From Flavobacterium notoginsengisoli (GTDB lineage: Bacteria > Bacteroidota > Bacteroidia > Flavobacteriales > Flavobacteriaceae): a stretch of DNA of 64,000 nt. The notes below the pieces were generated by a model. The model worked only from the letters and a program-made list of their open reading frames with translations. It ran no database searches and was not told where the DNA came from. Each line of letters begins with the position of its first letter. The stretch's first letter is position 1. This document shows positions 8,985 to 16,224 of this stretch, piece after piece. The stretch covers positions 372,001 to 436,000 of the forward strand of contig NZ_JACHLB010000002.1 of the NCBI RefSeq assembly GCF_014207905.1. The letters run 5' to 3'. A program made the translations under genes and the position numbers.

Positions 8985-9458
8985 TTATCTAAAGTAAGAG
9001 CGTATCATCCAAGCCATTTCTTCGTGAATTTCTATTAAGCCGGTAATAAAATCGCTTGATCCGTAATCTTTGTAATCATTAGCAAAAGGAGTAATGTTAC
9101 CACGGATAAAATCAATAATGCTTTCATGGTCTTTTAATAGATCTTTCATAAATCCTAAACCATCGTTTGTTCTTTCGCTATATTCGGTAAGATGTGTAAG
9201 TTCAAGATATGATTTTAAAGTTGCAGGAGCATAGTGGCCAATTTTGCGGATACGTTCTGCAACGCTATCAATGATTTCATCTAGCTGTTTGTACTGATTT
9301 TCGAAGAAAATGTGATTGGCATGAAAATTATCACCCGTAACATTCCAGTGTGCATTTCGGGTTTTAGTATAAAGTACAAATTCGTCTGCCAGTAGTTTTG
9401 CTAATTGATTAGAAACAGCGTCAGTATTTTTTTCTGTAAGGCCAATGGTTGCTTTCAT
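8985..9458 (-). CDS. dps: Dps family DNA-protecting ferritin
   Basis: A 157-residue Dps protein that would form a dodecamer, oxidise Fe(II) with H2O2 and shield DNA. All ferroxidase ligands are present with the family spacing: H37 (NAHWNV), H49, E53, D64 and E68. E53 stands where E. coli Dps has Asp. The C-terminus is short. It stands alone with its own upstream region, which contains the third copy of the shared operator motif 94 bp before the start codon. Confidence 0.93.
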   Translation of the reverse strand: MKATIGLTEKNTDAVSNQLAKLLADEFVLYTKTRNAHWNVTGDNFHANHIFFENQYKQLDEIIDSVAERIRKIGHYAPATLKSYLELTHLTEYSERTNDGLGFMKDLLKDHESIIDFIRGNITPFANDYKDYGSSDFITGLIEIHEEMAWMIRSYFR

Positions 9459-9552
9459 AATTTCAAGTTTTTAAGTTGTAAGCAGTAATGCTTTGTTTTC
9501 TTATGTAAAGGTCTTTAGAAAACTTCTTTAAAAGGTATGATTTTAGGTAAAC

Positions 9553-9572
9553 AGGCAAAATGAATCGTTGAA
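9553..9572 (-). promoter_or_regulatory. Shared 20-bp operator motif, site 3 (upstream of dps)
   Basis: Reads AGGCAAAATGAATCGTTGAA on the plus strand, with GGCAAAA-n4-TCGTTGAA conserved exactly against sites 1 and 2. The second half-site 21 bp to the left is weak here (TAGGTAAA). It lies 94 bp from the dps start. Confidence 0.6.
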
Positions 9573-9744
9573 ATGGTGAAGGTGTCCTTTAAGCTGTTTT
9601 TAGATAAAAAAACTATTTTAATGACAAGTAAAATATAAACTAGAATCAGTGTTTTTAATAAGAAGACAATTTCTTAAAAAAAAAATATACTTTATAATTG
9701 AATTTACGGCTACTTTTAACTGATGATACAAAAAATAAAAAATT

Positions 9745-10416
9745 ATGAATTTGGAACAAGAAAAGGAGATTGCAGCTAAGGAAGCGGTTAAATTACTAAG
9801 AGATAATATGATTGTGGGATTAGGTACAGGTTCAAGCTCTTTTTATGCAATAAGAGAGATTGCAAAACTTGTCAGTAATGGCCTAAAAATAAAAGCAGTG
9901 CCAACTTCGAATAAAACTAAAGAACTTGCTGAGGCTTTAAATATTCCTTTGATTGATATTAATTTGATAAATTCAATAGATATCACAATTGATGGAGCTG
10001 ATGAATTTACCTCTGACTTAATTTTAATTAAAGGAGGTGGTGGAGCACTGCTTAGAGAAAAAATTGTAGCCTCATTAACAAAACAAGAAATTATAATAGC
10101 GGATTCATCAAAAGAAGTAAAACAAATAGGGAAATTCAAAGTTCCAATTGAAGTAATTCCATTTGCTTCTAATTATGCTTTAAATCAAATTAAAATATTA
10201 AATGGTATTGGAAAAATTAGAATGACAGGAGATACACCATTTAAAACGGATCAGGCAAACAATATTATAGATGCTGATTTTGGCCTCATTTCTGATCCTG
10301 CTTCTTTATCTAAAAAATTAAATGAGATTAACGGAATTGTTGGACATGGAATATTTATTGGTCTGACAAGTAAAGTTATAATGGGAAAAGGAGATTCGAC
10401 CGTAATTTTTGATTAA
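9745..10416 (+). CDS. rpiA: Ribose-5-phosphate isomerase A
   Basis: A 223-residue enzyme that interconverts ribose-5-phosphate and ribulose-5-phosphate in the pentose phosphate pathway. The family motifs GLGTGS (25-30), DGADE (83-87) and KGGGGALLREK (96-106) are intact, including the catalytic Glu and the phosphate-binding loop. It is the only plus-strand chromosomal gene in the first 10.6 kb and the last host gene before the element boundary. Confidence 0.96.
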   Translation: MNLEQEKEIAAKEAVKLLRDNMIVGLGTGSSSFYAIREIAKLVSNGLKIKAVPTSNKTKELAEALNIPLIDINLINSIDITIDGADEFTSDLILIKGGGGALLREKIVASLTKQEIIIADSSKEVKQIGKFKVPIEVIPFASNYALNQIKILNGIGKIRMTGDTPFKTDQANNIIDADFGLISDPASLSKKLNEINGIVGHGIFIGLTSKVIMGKGDSTVIFD

Positions 10417-10546
10417 AGCAGAATTATTCAATGTATTAGTTTTGATATTAGTATATAAAACAGATTTAAGAATTAAATATAGTAAGAAGATTCAGTTTTT
10501 GTCTTGAGCACTTTTGTAAAATTTGAAGGCAAGTTATAAAACAAAA

Positions 10547-10576
10547 AAACCTGCAAATCTTAAGATTTACAGGTTT
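10547..10576 (-). terminator. Hairpin terminator next to the tRNA remnant
   Basis: AAACCTG (10547-10553) pairs with CAGGTTT (10570-10576), with an inner AAATCTT/AAGATTT stem, and T/A runs on both sides. It lies immediately 3' of the tRNA fragment on the minus strand and is best read as the terminator of the original host tRNA gene. It could also serve rpiA. Confidence 0.7.
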
Positions 10577-10590
10577 GTCCACATTTTTTT

Positions 10591-10612
10591 GTGGGGAGAG
10601 CAGGATTCGAAC
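10591..10612 (-). other. 3' tRNA fragment, probable attL core of the ICE
   Basis: On the minus strand this reads as a tRNA T-loop and 3' acceptor arm: GGTTCGAAT, then CCTGC and TCTCCCCA. The 5' T-stem partner expected for CCTGC stops after GG, and no matching GGGGAGA 5' acceptor strand lies in the following 100 bp, so only the last ~22 nt of a tRNA are present. This is the footprint left when an integrase recombines at a tRNA 3' end. The intact tRNA should then lie at the other end of the element, outside the window. tRNA identity was not determined. Apart from this fragment, the adjacent terminator and a spaced direct repeat (TGTTGCCA at 10664 and 10675), nothing is seen in 10417-10952. Confidence 0.65.
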
Positions 10613-10952
10613 CTTAAGCCTGGAACCCGCGTATTTGCTGCATTTATATTTTTTTAAAACCTGTGTTGCCACGATGTTGCCATTAAAATAAAATTGTTGA
10701 TTTTTAAGTGTTAATCCTTTGATTTTTAATGATTTGTATTCCTGTTTTGCTGCTGTAATTCTTTATGCTGTAAATATAAGTAAATTTTTAAAAAATTGAT
10801 TGTTTTGTCCTTTTTTTAAAATTGTATAAGATGCAAATAAAAAAAACTCTTAGCTTCTTGCTGCAAAATTAGAAGTGACTCAAGATAAAGTATGATGTAT
10901 TTTAGTAACTTAGTTCTCAACTGACCGGAAATCAGATAGAAATTTTAAGATT

Positions 10953-11435
10953 ATGGCAAAAATATATAAAAGATATGACCGCATTTTTAAAGAGAGAGCT
11001 GTTGGTTTGATCGATGAAAAAAATACATTGCAAGCAGCAGCAGATGAACTTGGAATAAGATCCAGCATGCTGTGCAGATGGAGAAAAGAATATCAAAAAT
11101 TCGGAAAGGGAAGTTTTCCAGGTATTGGATATGACAGATATCATCCCGATGATCAGAAAGTTTTTAATCTAAAAAAGAAATTAAATGAAGCTGCCCTGAG
11201 ATATGAAATTTTAAAAAAAGCATCACCCTATCTTTATCAGGGAAATTTAATGATTTATGAGTTCATAAGAGAAAATGAACGCAGTTATTCCATATTAAAA
11301 ATGTGCAGCATTTTGGAGGTGGGTTACGGCAGATACCACAGGTGGAAGAAAAACGGCATTTCTTTAAAACAGCAGCGGACAGCTCTTTTTAAGGAAGATC
11401 TTAAATCAATTTTTTTTTTATTTAAAAAAGATTAA
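10953..11435 (+). pseudogene. Truncated IS3-family transposase (OrfA plus start of OrfB)
   Basis: The first ~90 residues are an IS3/IS911 OrfA: an HTH (FKERAVGLIDEKNTLQAAAD, then a segment with MLCRWRKEYQ) and a leucine-rich tail ending EILKKASPY. The reading then runs in frame into an OrfB N-terminus (YEFIRENERSYSILKMC, then GYGRYHRWKK). It ends at a lysine/phenylalanine-rich stretch, before any DDE integrase domain. It is therefore an inactive remnant. In intact IS3 elements OrfA and OrfB are joined by -1 frameshifting, so the in-frame join here is unusual. No terminal inverted repeats were recognised. Confidence 0.75.
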
Positions 11436-11560
11436 TAAAAAGCAAAAATAGGCAAAACGGTTAAACCCGTTACTATACAGTATTTTATAAATTTGTAGTC
11501 TAAAGCTGGAAGTCGGTGTACGATAGGTTTTGGGCTTAAAAAGACAAGGTTAGGTTACTA

Positions 11561-11590
11561 AATCATTACCAGTTTAGGTCGGTAATGATT
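11561..11590. repeat. Inverted repeat upstream of the integrase
   Basis: AATCATTACC (11561-11570) and GGTAATGATT (11581-11590) are perfect reverse complements around the 10-bp spacer AGTTTAGGTC. The match extends outwards to ACTAATCATTACC if one A is skipped. It lies 94 bp before the integrase start and could be an integrase or regulator binding site. Confidence 0.6.
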
Positions 11591-11683
11591 AGTATAAATA
11601 TTTATAATTCAGTCTTTTGCATTATTTTTCATAGTTCCTTGTAACTCATTGATAGTTAATTTTAAACATTAAACAATTGAGTT

Positions 11684-12934
11684 ATGGAGACAGTGAAAAG
11701 ATCCACCTTCAAGTTATTGTTTTACTTGAAGAAAAATGAACCAAAAAAAAACGGTAATGTTCCTGTTATGGGAAGGATTACCATTGACGGAACCCCTAAA
11801 ACATTTGCAACCAAGCTGGAAATCGATCCCAATAGCTGGGATTTAAAACACGGACGTGTATTGGGAAAGAGCAGCCAAGCTTTAAGTACCAATCAAAAAC
11901 TGGATAAAATCCGTGTGCGTATCAATAAGATTTATGATGATATGCTTAAAGACGAAGGCTTCGCAACTGCGCAAAAATTAAAACTTTCATTTTTAGGCGT
12001 TGGTGTAATGGATGACTCTCTATTAAAAGTTTTTAAGAAGAATAATGAAGATTTCGAGAAAATGGTTGCCAAAGGAGAACGCTCAGAAAGCACCTATTAC
12101 AAATACAAAATTGTTTATAATCACCTCCAGGAATTTATCACTTGTAGATATTTTAGGGATGATATGGCATTTAGAGAATTGACCTGTGATTTTATTAGAG
12201 AATTCGATCTGTTTTTACGTGTAGATAAGGGATGCGCACATAATACGGTTTGGGTTTACACTATGCCTCTTTATCGTGTGTCAGAGATTGCAATCAAGAA
12301 TGGCCTTATAAGAAAAAATCCCTTTGAGGACTATCAGATTTCCATGAAGGAAAATGACAGGAGCTATTTATTGAAGGAACAAGTAGAACAACTTATTTTT
12401 CATACTCCTATGAAGGAAAAATATGAGCTTGTGAAAGATCTTTTTATTTTTAGCTGCTTCACTGGTTTATCATATATTGATATCAAAAAACTAAAGAAAA
12501 GTAATATCCAATCTTTCTTTGACGGGCATGAGTGGATTATAAGTCGCAGGCAAAAATCTGATGTTGCTTCAAATGTCAGGTTAATGGAAATTCCTAAACG
12601 ATTAATCGAAAAATATAAAGATATTACCCGTAATGACTTTATTTTCCCGGTACCGACAAATAGGGTTTGCAATAGTTATATTGATATATTAATCAAAGAA
12701 GTTGAAATTCTAACAGAACAAAAAGTAACTTTTCACACAGCAAGACATACTTTCGGAACGATGTTTTTGACCGAAGGCGTACCACTTGAAAGTCTTAGTA
12801 AAATGATGGGACATAAAAATATTTCGACCACACAGATTTATGCTAAAATCACCAGCCAGAAAATCAGTAAGGATATGGATTTGGTTTCCCATAAATTTAA
12901 AGCAATGGAAGAAGCCTTTATATCAATCATTTAA
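11684..12934 (+). CDS. int: Tyrosine recombinase, CTnDOT-class ICE integrase
   Basis: A 416-residue site-specific recombinase. An arm-binding N-terminal domain (FKLLFYLKKNEPKKNGNVPV) and a SAM-like core-binding domain precede the catalytic domain. Catalytic residues seen are H351 and R354 (HTARHTFGT), H377 (MGHKNISTTQ) and the nucleophile Y386. At the first catalytic Arg position the sequence reads TGLSYID, so Ser replaces Arg, as known for IntDOT. It probably excises and integrates this element at the tRNA fragment 1.1 kb to the left. Confidence 0.92.
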   Translation: METVKRSTFKLLFYLKKNEPKKNGNVPVMGRITIDGTPKTFATKLEIDPNSWDLKHGRVLGKSSQALSTNQKLDKIRVRINKIYDDMLKDEGFATAQKLKLSFLGVGVMDDSLLKVFKKNNEDFEKMVAKGERSESTYYKYKIVYNHLQEFITCRYFRDDMAFRELTCDFIREFDLFLRVDKGCAHNTVWVYTMPLYRVSEIAIKNGLIRKNPFEDYQISMKENDRSYLLKEQVEQLIFHTPMKEKYELVKDLFIFSCFTGLSYIDIKKLKKSNIQSFFDGHEWIISRRQKSDVASNVRLMEIPKRLIEKYKDITRNDFIFPVPTNRVCNSYIDILIKEVEILTEQKVTFHTARHTFGTMFLTEGVPLESLSKMMGHKNISTTQIYAKITSQKISKDMDLVSHKFKAMEEAFISII

Positions 12935-12956
12935 TAATTATTACAACAAAATAGCG

Positions 12957-12985
12957 AGCAGGATTTAACGATCCTGCTTTTTTTA
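12957..12985 (+). terminator. Intrinsic terminator after the integrase
   Basis: An 8-bp perfect stem (12957-12964 with 12971-12978, loop TTAACG) followed by seven T, 23 bp after the integrase stop codon. Confidence 0.92.
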
Positions 12986-13126
12986 TGTCCTTATTTAGCC
13001 TCAAAACACATTTACTTTCCGGCATAAATCCCACTCTTCATAAAAGAGCTTTGATATGATATTTTAGTAAAGCATACTGAAATATCCCCTGCACAACCTT
13101 CTTCAATATTGTTCAATATCCTTTAT

Positions 13127-13143
13127 GTGGCTCCCCTAGCCAC
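13127..13143. repeat. Short hairpin in the integrase-ssb gap
   Basis: GTGGCT-CCCCT-AGCCAC is a perfect 6-bp stem. Just to its left TTCAATAT occurs twice 10 bp apart (13102 and 13112), as an ordered binding site might. Role unknown. Confidence 0.4.
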
Positions 13144-13163
13144 TATTGTAATAGTATAGTTTA

Positions 13164-13297
13164 AAAAATTCTGCTGCAAGGATGCAGATTTTGTAATCAC
13201 ATAAACCATTTCTCAAATGCCTTTTTCATTGGCCTCCACATAGGTTTTATTCAAGAAGCCAGTATGCTGTTTTGTCCCATTTCAAGAGCAAAGGTAT
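13164..13297 (-). ncRNA. Candidate small RNA on the minus strand (speculative)
   Basis: On the minus strand a TACCTTTG box (plus 13290-13297) matches the Bacteroidota -7 consensus TAnnTTTG, with a TTG about 23 bp upstream. About 110 bp downstream is a stem TCTGC/GCAGA followed by A and a T-run (plus 13164-13187), which resembles a terminator. No credible reading frame lies between. The arrangement would give a transcript of about 110-130 nt in the otherwise empty 12986-13595 gap. No homologue was recognised. Confidence 0.3.
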
Positions 13298-13595
13298 TTC
13301 CGTGTTTTTAACGCACCAGCAAGGTCATGCCCTTCGGGTTTGCAAAATAATCTCCACCCATTCGGGTCGTATTTTTTTGACAAAACCTTGCTGCTGCTAA
13401 ACACGAACCTTTTATGCTCGTGAAACGAAACAAAGCATACTCCGGCTCTTTAGACGAATAAAAAAAAATGTCAGAAATGAAAAAATACAGCATTGGAATT
13501 GGTAAAAAAGTGAAACGAAACTTCAGCACCTCCTCTCATTGCCGAATAAATCAAAAAAAATCAAACAGGAATTTAACAACGTAAAAATCGAAATC

Positions 13596-13988
13596 ATGAA
13601 CATCACAGGAAGACTGACAAGGGATGCGGAAGTACGCACAACGTCACAGGAAAAACAAGTCGTAAACTTTTCAGTAGCGACAAACGACAGCTACCGTAAC
13701 AAGCAGGGCGAACGCATAGAGCAGACAACCTATTTTGATTGCTCTTATTGGATAACTCCAAATGTAGCCAAACTGCTCACAAAAGGCACATTGGTAGAGC
13801 TATCAGGTCGAGTAAGCACAAGAGCGTGGACAGGCAATGACGGAGAGCCAAGAGCAGGACTGAATTTCCATACCTCACAAATCAAACTGCACGGAGGTAG
13901 TAGAAAAACAGAAAACGTACAAGCTACTGCAAAAGCCGAAAACAACAAGGCTACAGCACAGGAAACAGATGACGATTTACCATTCTAA
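13596..13988 (+). CDS. ssb: Single-stranded DNA-binding protein (element-encoded)
   Basis: A 130-residue SSB from the ATG at 13596. An upstream in-frame ATG at 13539 would add a basic 19-residue tail that is not typical of SSBs. An OB fold starts MNITGRLTRDAEVR and contains YFDCSYW. The C-terminus ends DDDLPF, the acidic tip that recruits replication and repair partners. It probably protects single-stranded transfer DNA during conjugation. It is the first gene of a plus-strand run through the PRTRC genes. Confidence 0.92.
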   Translation: MNITGRLTRDAEVRTTSQEKQVVNFSVATNDSYRNKQGERIEQTTYFDCSYWITPNVAKLLTKGTLVELSGRVSTRAWTGNDGEPRAGLNFHTSQIKLHGGSRKTENVQATAKAENNKATAQETDDDLPF

Positions 13989-14031
13989 CAATAAATATTC
14001 ATTCATTTTTTAATATCAAAATTTTAGCATT

Positions 14032-15105
14032 ATGGCACATAATATCAATTTCAACGAGAGAACAGGAAAGTATAGTTTCTTTTCAGTACAACAAAAAGCG
14101 TGGCACGGTTTAGGGCAAATCGTAGAACAATACCCAACAAGCGAGGAAGCTATCAGACACGCAGGTTTAGATTACGAAGTCGTAAAAACACCCTTATTTA
14201 CTAACGGTTCGGGCATTATTCAAATAGCCGAAGGCATTGTTATACAAGATACTGAAATTGAAGTTCCCAACTATTTTGCCAACATACGTACCGATAACAA
14301 TGCAGTATTGGGTGTGGTTGGTAAGGATTACCACATTGTACAAAACCGTGAAGCCTTTAATTTCTTCGATGCTATTGTAGGCAGTGGCGAGGGTATTCTA
14401 TACGAAACCGCAGGAGCATTAGGCAACGGAGAGCGCATTTTTATCACAGCGAAATTGCCTGACTATATCCGTGTAGGAAATGGCGATGATGTAACGGAAA
14501 AGTACATTTTCCTAACCACTTCACACGATGGTAGCGGAAGTATTACAGCTGCTTTTACGCCTATCAGAATAGTTTGCCAAAATACGCTTAACGCTTCATT
14601 ACGCAGTATGACGAATGTCGTGCGTATTAAACACACTTCGGGAGCAAAACAGCGTATTGAGAACGCCCATAAGATTATGGGATTAGCGAATACATTAAGC
14701 ATTCAGTTAGAAGGAATTTTTAACGATTGGACAAAGGTAAAAGCAACTGACAACGATGTCAAAAAACTAATACAATTGGCACTTTGCCCAAACAAAGAAA
14801 CGCTTGACCTTATCAAAAAAGGTGCGGAAGATGAAATGTCCACCATGTTTAAAAATACCGTAAGCGATGCATTTGCCTATGCAATGACAAGCGACACGCA
14901 ACAGATGGACACGACCAAAGGAACTTTGTTTGGCGCATATAATGCCGTTACAGGCTATTTCCAAAATGTACGCAGTTACAAGGATGGCGAAGCCAAGTTA
15001 CAAAGCATTGTATTGGGTGGTACTGCCCAACTCAAATCACAGAAAGCATTTGACCTATGTACCGCTTTTGCTTTGGATGGTGCGGAAATCCTAAACCTTA
15101 ATTAA
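14032..15105 (+). CDS. DUF932 (phage/plasmid-like) protein
   Basis: A 357-residue protein. The N-terminus (AWHGLGQIVEQYPTSEEAI) and central YIFLTTSHDGSGSITAAFTP are the hallmarks of DUF932 proteins carried by plasmids, phages and ICEs. The molecular role is unknown; conserved proximity to SSB suggests DNA metabolism. A terminator follows directly, so it probably ends the ssb transcript. Confidence 0.88.
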   Translation: MAHNINFNERTGKYSFFSVQQKAWHGLGQIVEQYPTSEEAIRHAGLDYEVVKTPLFTNGSGIIQIAEGIVIQDTEIEVPNYFANIRTDNNAVLGVVGKDYHIVQNREAFNFFDAIVGSGEGILYETAGALGNGERIFITAKLPDYIRVGNGDDVTEKYIFLTTSHDGSGSITAAFTPIRIVCQNTLNASLRSMTNVVRIKHTSGAKQRIENAHKIMGLANTLSIQLEGIFNDWTKVKATDNDVKKLIQLALCPNKETLDLIKKGAEDEMSTMFKNTVSDAFAYAMTSDTQQMDTTKGTLFGAYNAVTGYFQNVRSYKDGEAKLQSIVLGGTAQLKSQKAFDLCTAFALDGAEILNLN

Positions 15106-15115
15106 TTAACCACAG

Positions 15116-15144
15116 GCTACCGCCTTAAACGGTGGTAGCTTTAT
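15116..15144 (+). terminator. Intrinsic terminator after DUF932
   Basis: GCTACCGCC (15116-15124) pairs with GGTGGTAGC (15131-15139) with one G-U pair and loop TTAAAC, followed by TTTATT. It lies just after the DUF932 stop codon. Confidence 0.8.
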
Positions 15145-15154
15145 TCTATTAGCT

Positions 15155-15349
15155 ATGAAAATTACAGATTTAAACGGTTGCTCAATCGAAGTAACCAACC
15201 TTGACGAAGCGATACAAATTAGTAAGCAATACCAAGAATACCGCCACGAGGATAAAAGTTTTTCTGAGTTCGACAAAAGGCAAAAAGCCTATTGGATGGA
15301 TATGTACGAAAAACTAACAGCAATTAAAGAACAAGTAACAACACATTAA
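15155..15349 (+). CDS. Small conserved hypothetical protein
   Basis: A 64-residue acidic protein, MKITDLNGCSIEVTNLDEAI followed by an aromatic and charged helix (YQEYRHEDKSFSEFDKRQK). It has no recognised domain. It lies between the DUF932 terminator and PRTRC protein E, 12 bp before the latter, so it probably opens the PRTRC operon. Confidence 0.65.
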   Translation: MKITDLNGCSIEVTNLDEAIQISKQYQEYRHEDKSFSEFDKRQKAYWMDMYEKLTAIKEQVTTH

Positions 15350-15361
15350 AATTTTAGAACA

Positions 15362-15970
15362 ATGAATGCCAATTTTTTCAATCAGATACAGGCTTTGGAC
15401 TTTACAGGCGTATTGCAACTGAATATTTCTAAAGGTATAGAAAACAACCTAATTGTAACGGTATTGCTTAATAACGAACAATGCGGAGATAGTGCCAAAA
15501 ACGGTATTCCCCCATTAACATTTAACGCCACACCGCAGGAGTTTGACGAGGGATTTTTTGAGCAGATAACCACGCCTATACAAAAGGTATCGGGCTTAAT
15601 GGTTGATATGGAAAAATTCCAAAAGCAGTTGGACGAAGTCAAAAAACAATCGGCAATGGAGAAAGAAAAAAAAGAGAAAGCTAAAAAAGAGAAGGAAGCC
15701 AAAGACAAGAAGTTTAAAGAAAGTATGTCAAAAGCGGACGAACTGGAGAAAGAAGGCAAATTCCGTGAAGCGTGGATGAAAGTACCCGATTTAGCAGAGT
15801 TCCCCGAAAAAGCAGACGAGATACGCAAACGCAAGACATCACTATCCGACAAATTTGGAACGCCGAGCCTTTTCGGTGCAATGGAAGAAGTAAAACCCGA
15901 ACAGCAAAAAGAGGAAGAAGTTACTGCCGATTATCCGATTGATGAAACGGACGAAGAAGAACAGTATTAA
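15362..15970 (+). CDS. PRTRC system protein E
   Basis: A 202-residue protein. The N-terminal ~95 residues (MNANFFNQIQALDFTGVLQL, then PLTFNATPQEFDEGF) match the PRTRC protein E pattern. A lysine/glutamate coiled-coil (about 100-140) and an acidic tail follow. PRTRC genes (ParB-related, ThiF-related cassette) travel on plasmids and ICEs and their biochemical function is unsettled. It is followed 18 bp later by protein C. Confidence 0.82.
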   Translation: MNANFFNQIQALDFTGVLQLNISKGIENNLIVTVLLNNEQCGDSAKNGIPPLTFNATPQEFDEGFFEQITTPIQKVSGLMVDMEKFQKQLDEVKKQSAMEKEKKEKAKKEKEAKDKKFKESMSKADELEKEGKFREAWMKVPDLAEFPEKADEIRKRKTSLSDKFGTPSLFGAMEEVKPEQQKEEEVTADYPIDETDEEEQY

Positions 15971-15988
15971 TACTTAAAAACGAGAACT

Positions 15989-16207
15989 ATGTTATTAGCA
16001 ACGCAATTAGAACGAGTTTTTATACTCAAAGATAAAGGACAGGATATTAAACTGACCGACCCCGAACCACGTTGGAGCGTGGAAGCGGTAATGAATTTTT
16101 ACGCCAATTTATACCCCATTTTAACCACGGCAAAAGTATCTGCACCGCAAATCAAAGATGATGCTGTAGAGTACAAATTTGAGAGCGTAATGGGTACGAA
16201 AGGTTAA
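15989..16207 (+). CDS. PRTRC system protein C
   Basis: A 72-residue protein beginning MLLATQLERVFILKDKGQDI and containing DPEPRWSVEAVMNFYANLYP, the signature of PRTRC protein C. Its small beta-rich fold and place in a ThiF/E1-bearing cassette make a ubiquitin-like partner role conceivable, but this is inference. It lies between E and the 395-residue gene. Confidence 0.85.
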   Translation: MLLATQLERVFILKDKGQDIKLTDPEPRWSVEAVMNFYANLYPILTTAKVSAPQIKDDAVEYKFESVMGTKG

Positions 16208-16224
16208 ACCAAAATTTTAAAAAG

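Noticed and set aside
10466..10672. 68-codon minus-strand frame across the tRNA fragment
   Set aside because: It reads through the tRNA remnant and terminator; translation of tRNA sequence, not a gene.
13308..13529. 73-codon minus-strand frame before ssb
   Set aside because: Composition is unlike a protein and no start signal or family is seen; the region looks regulatory.
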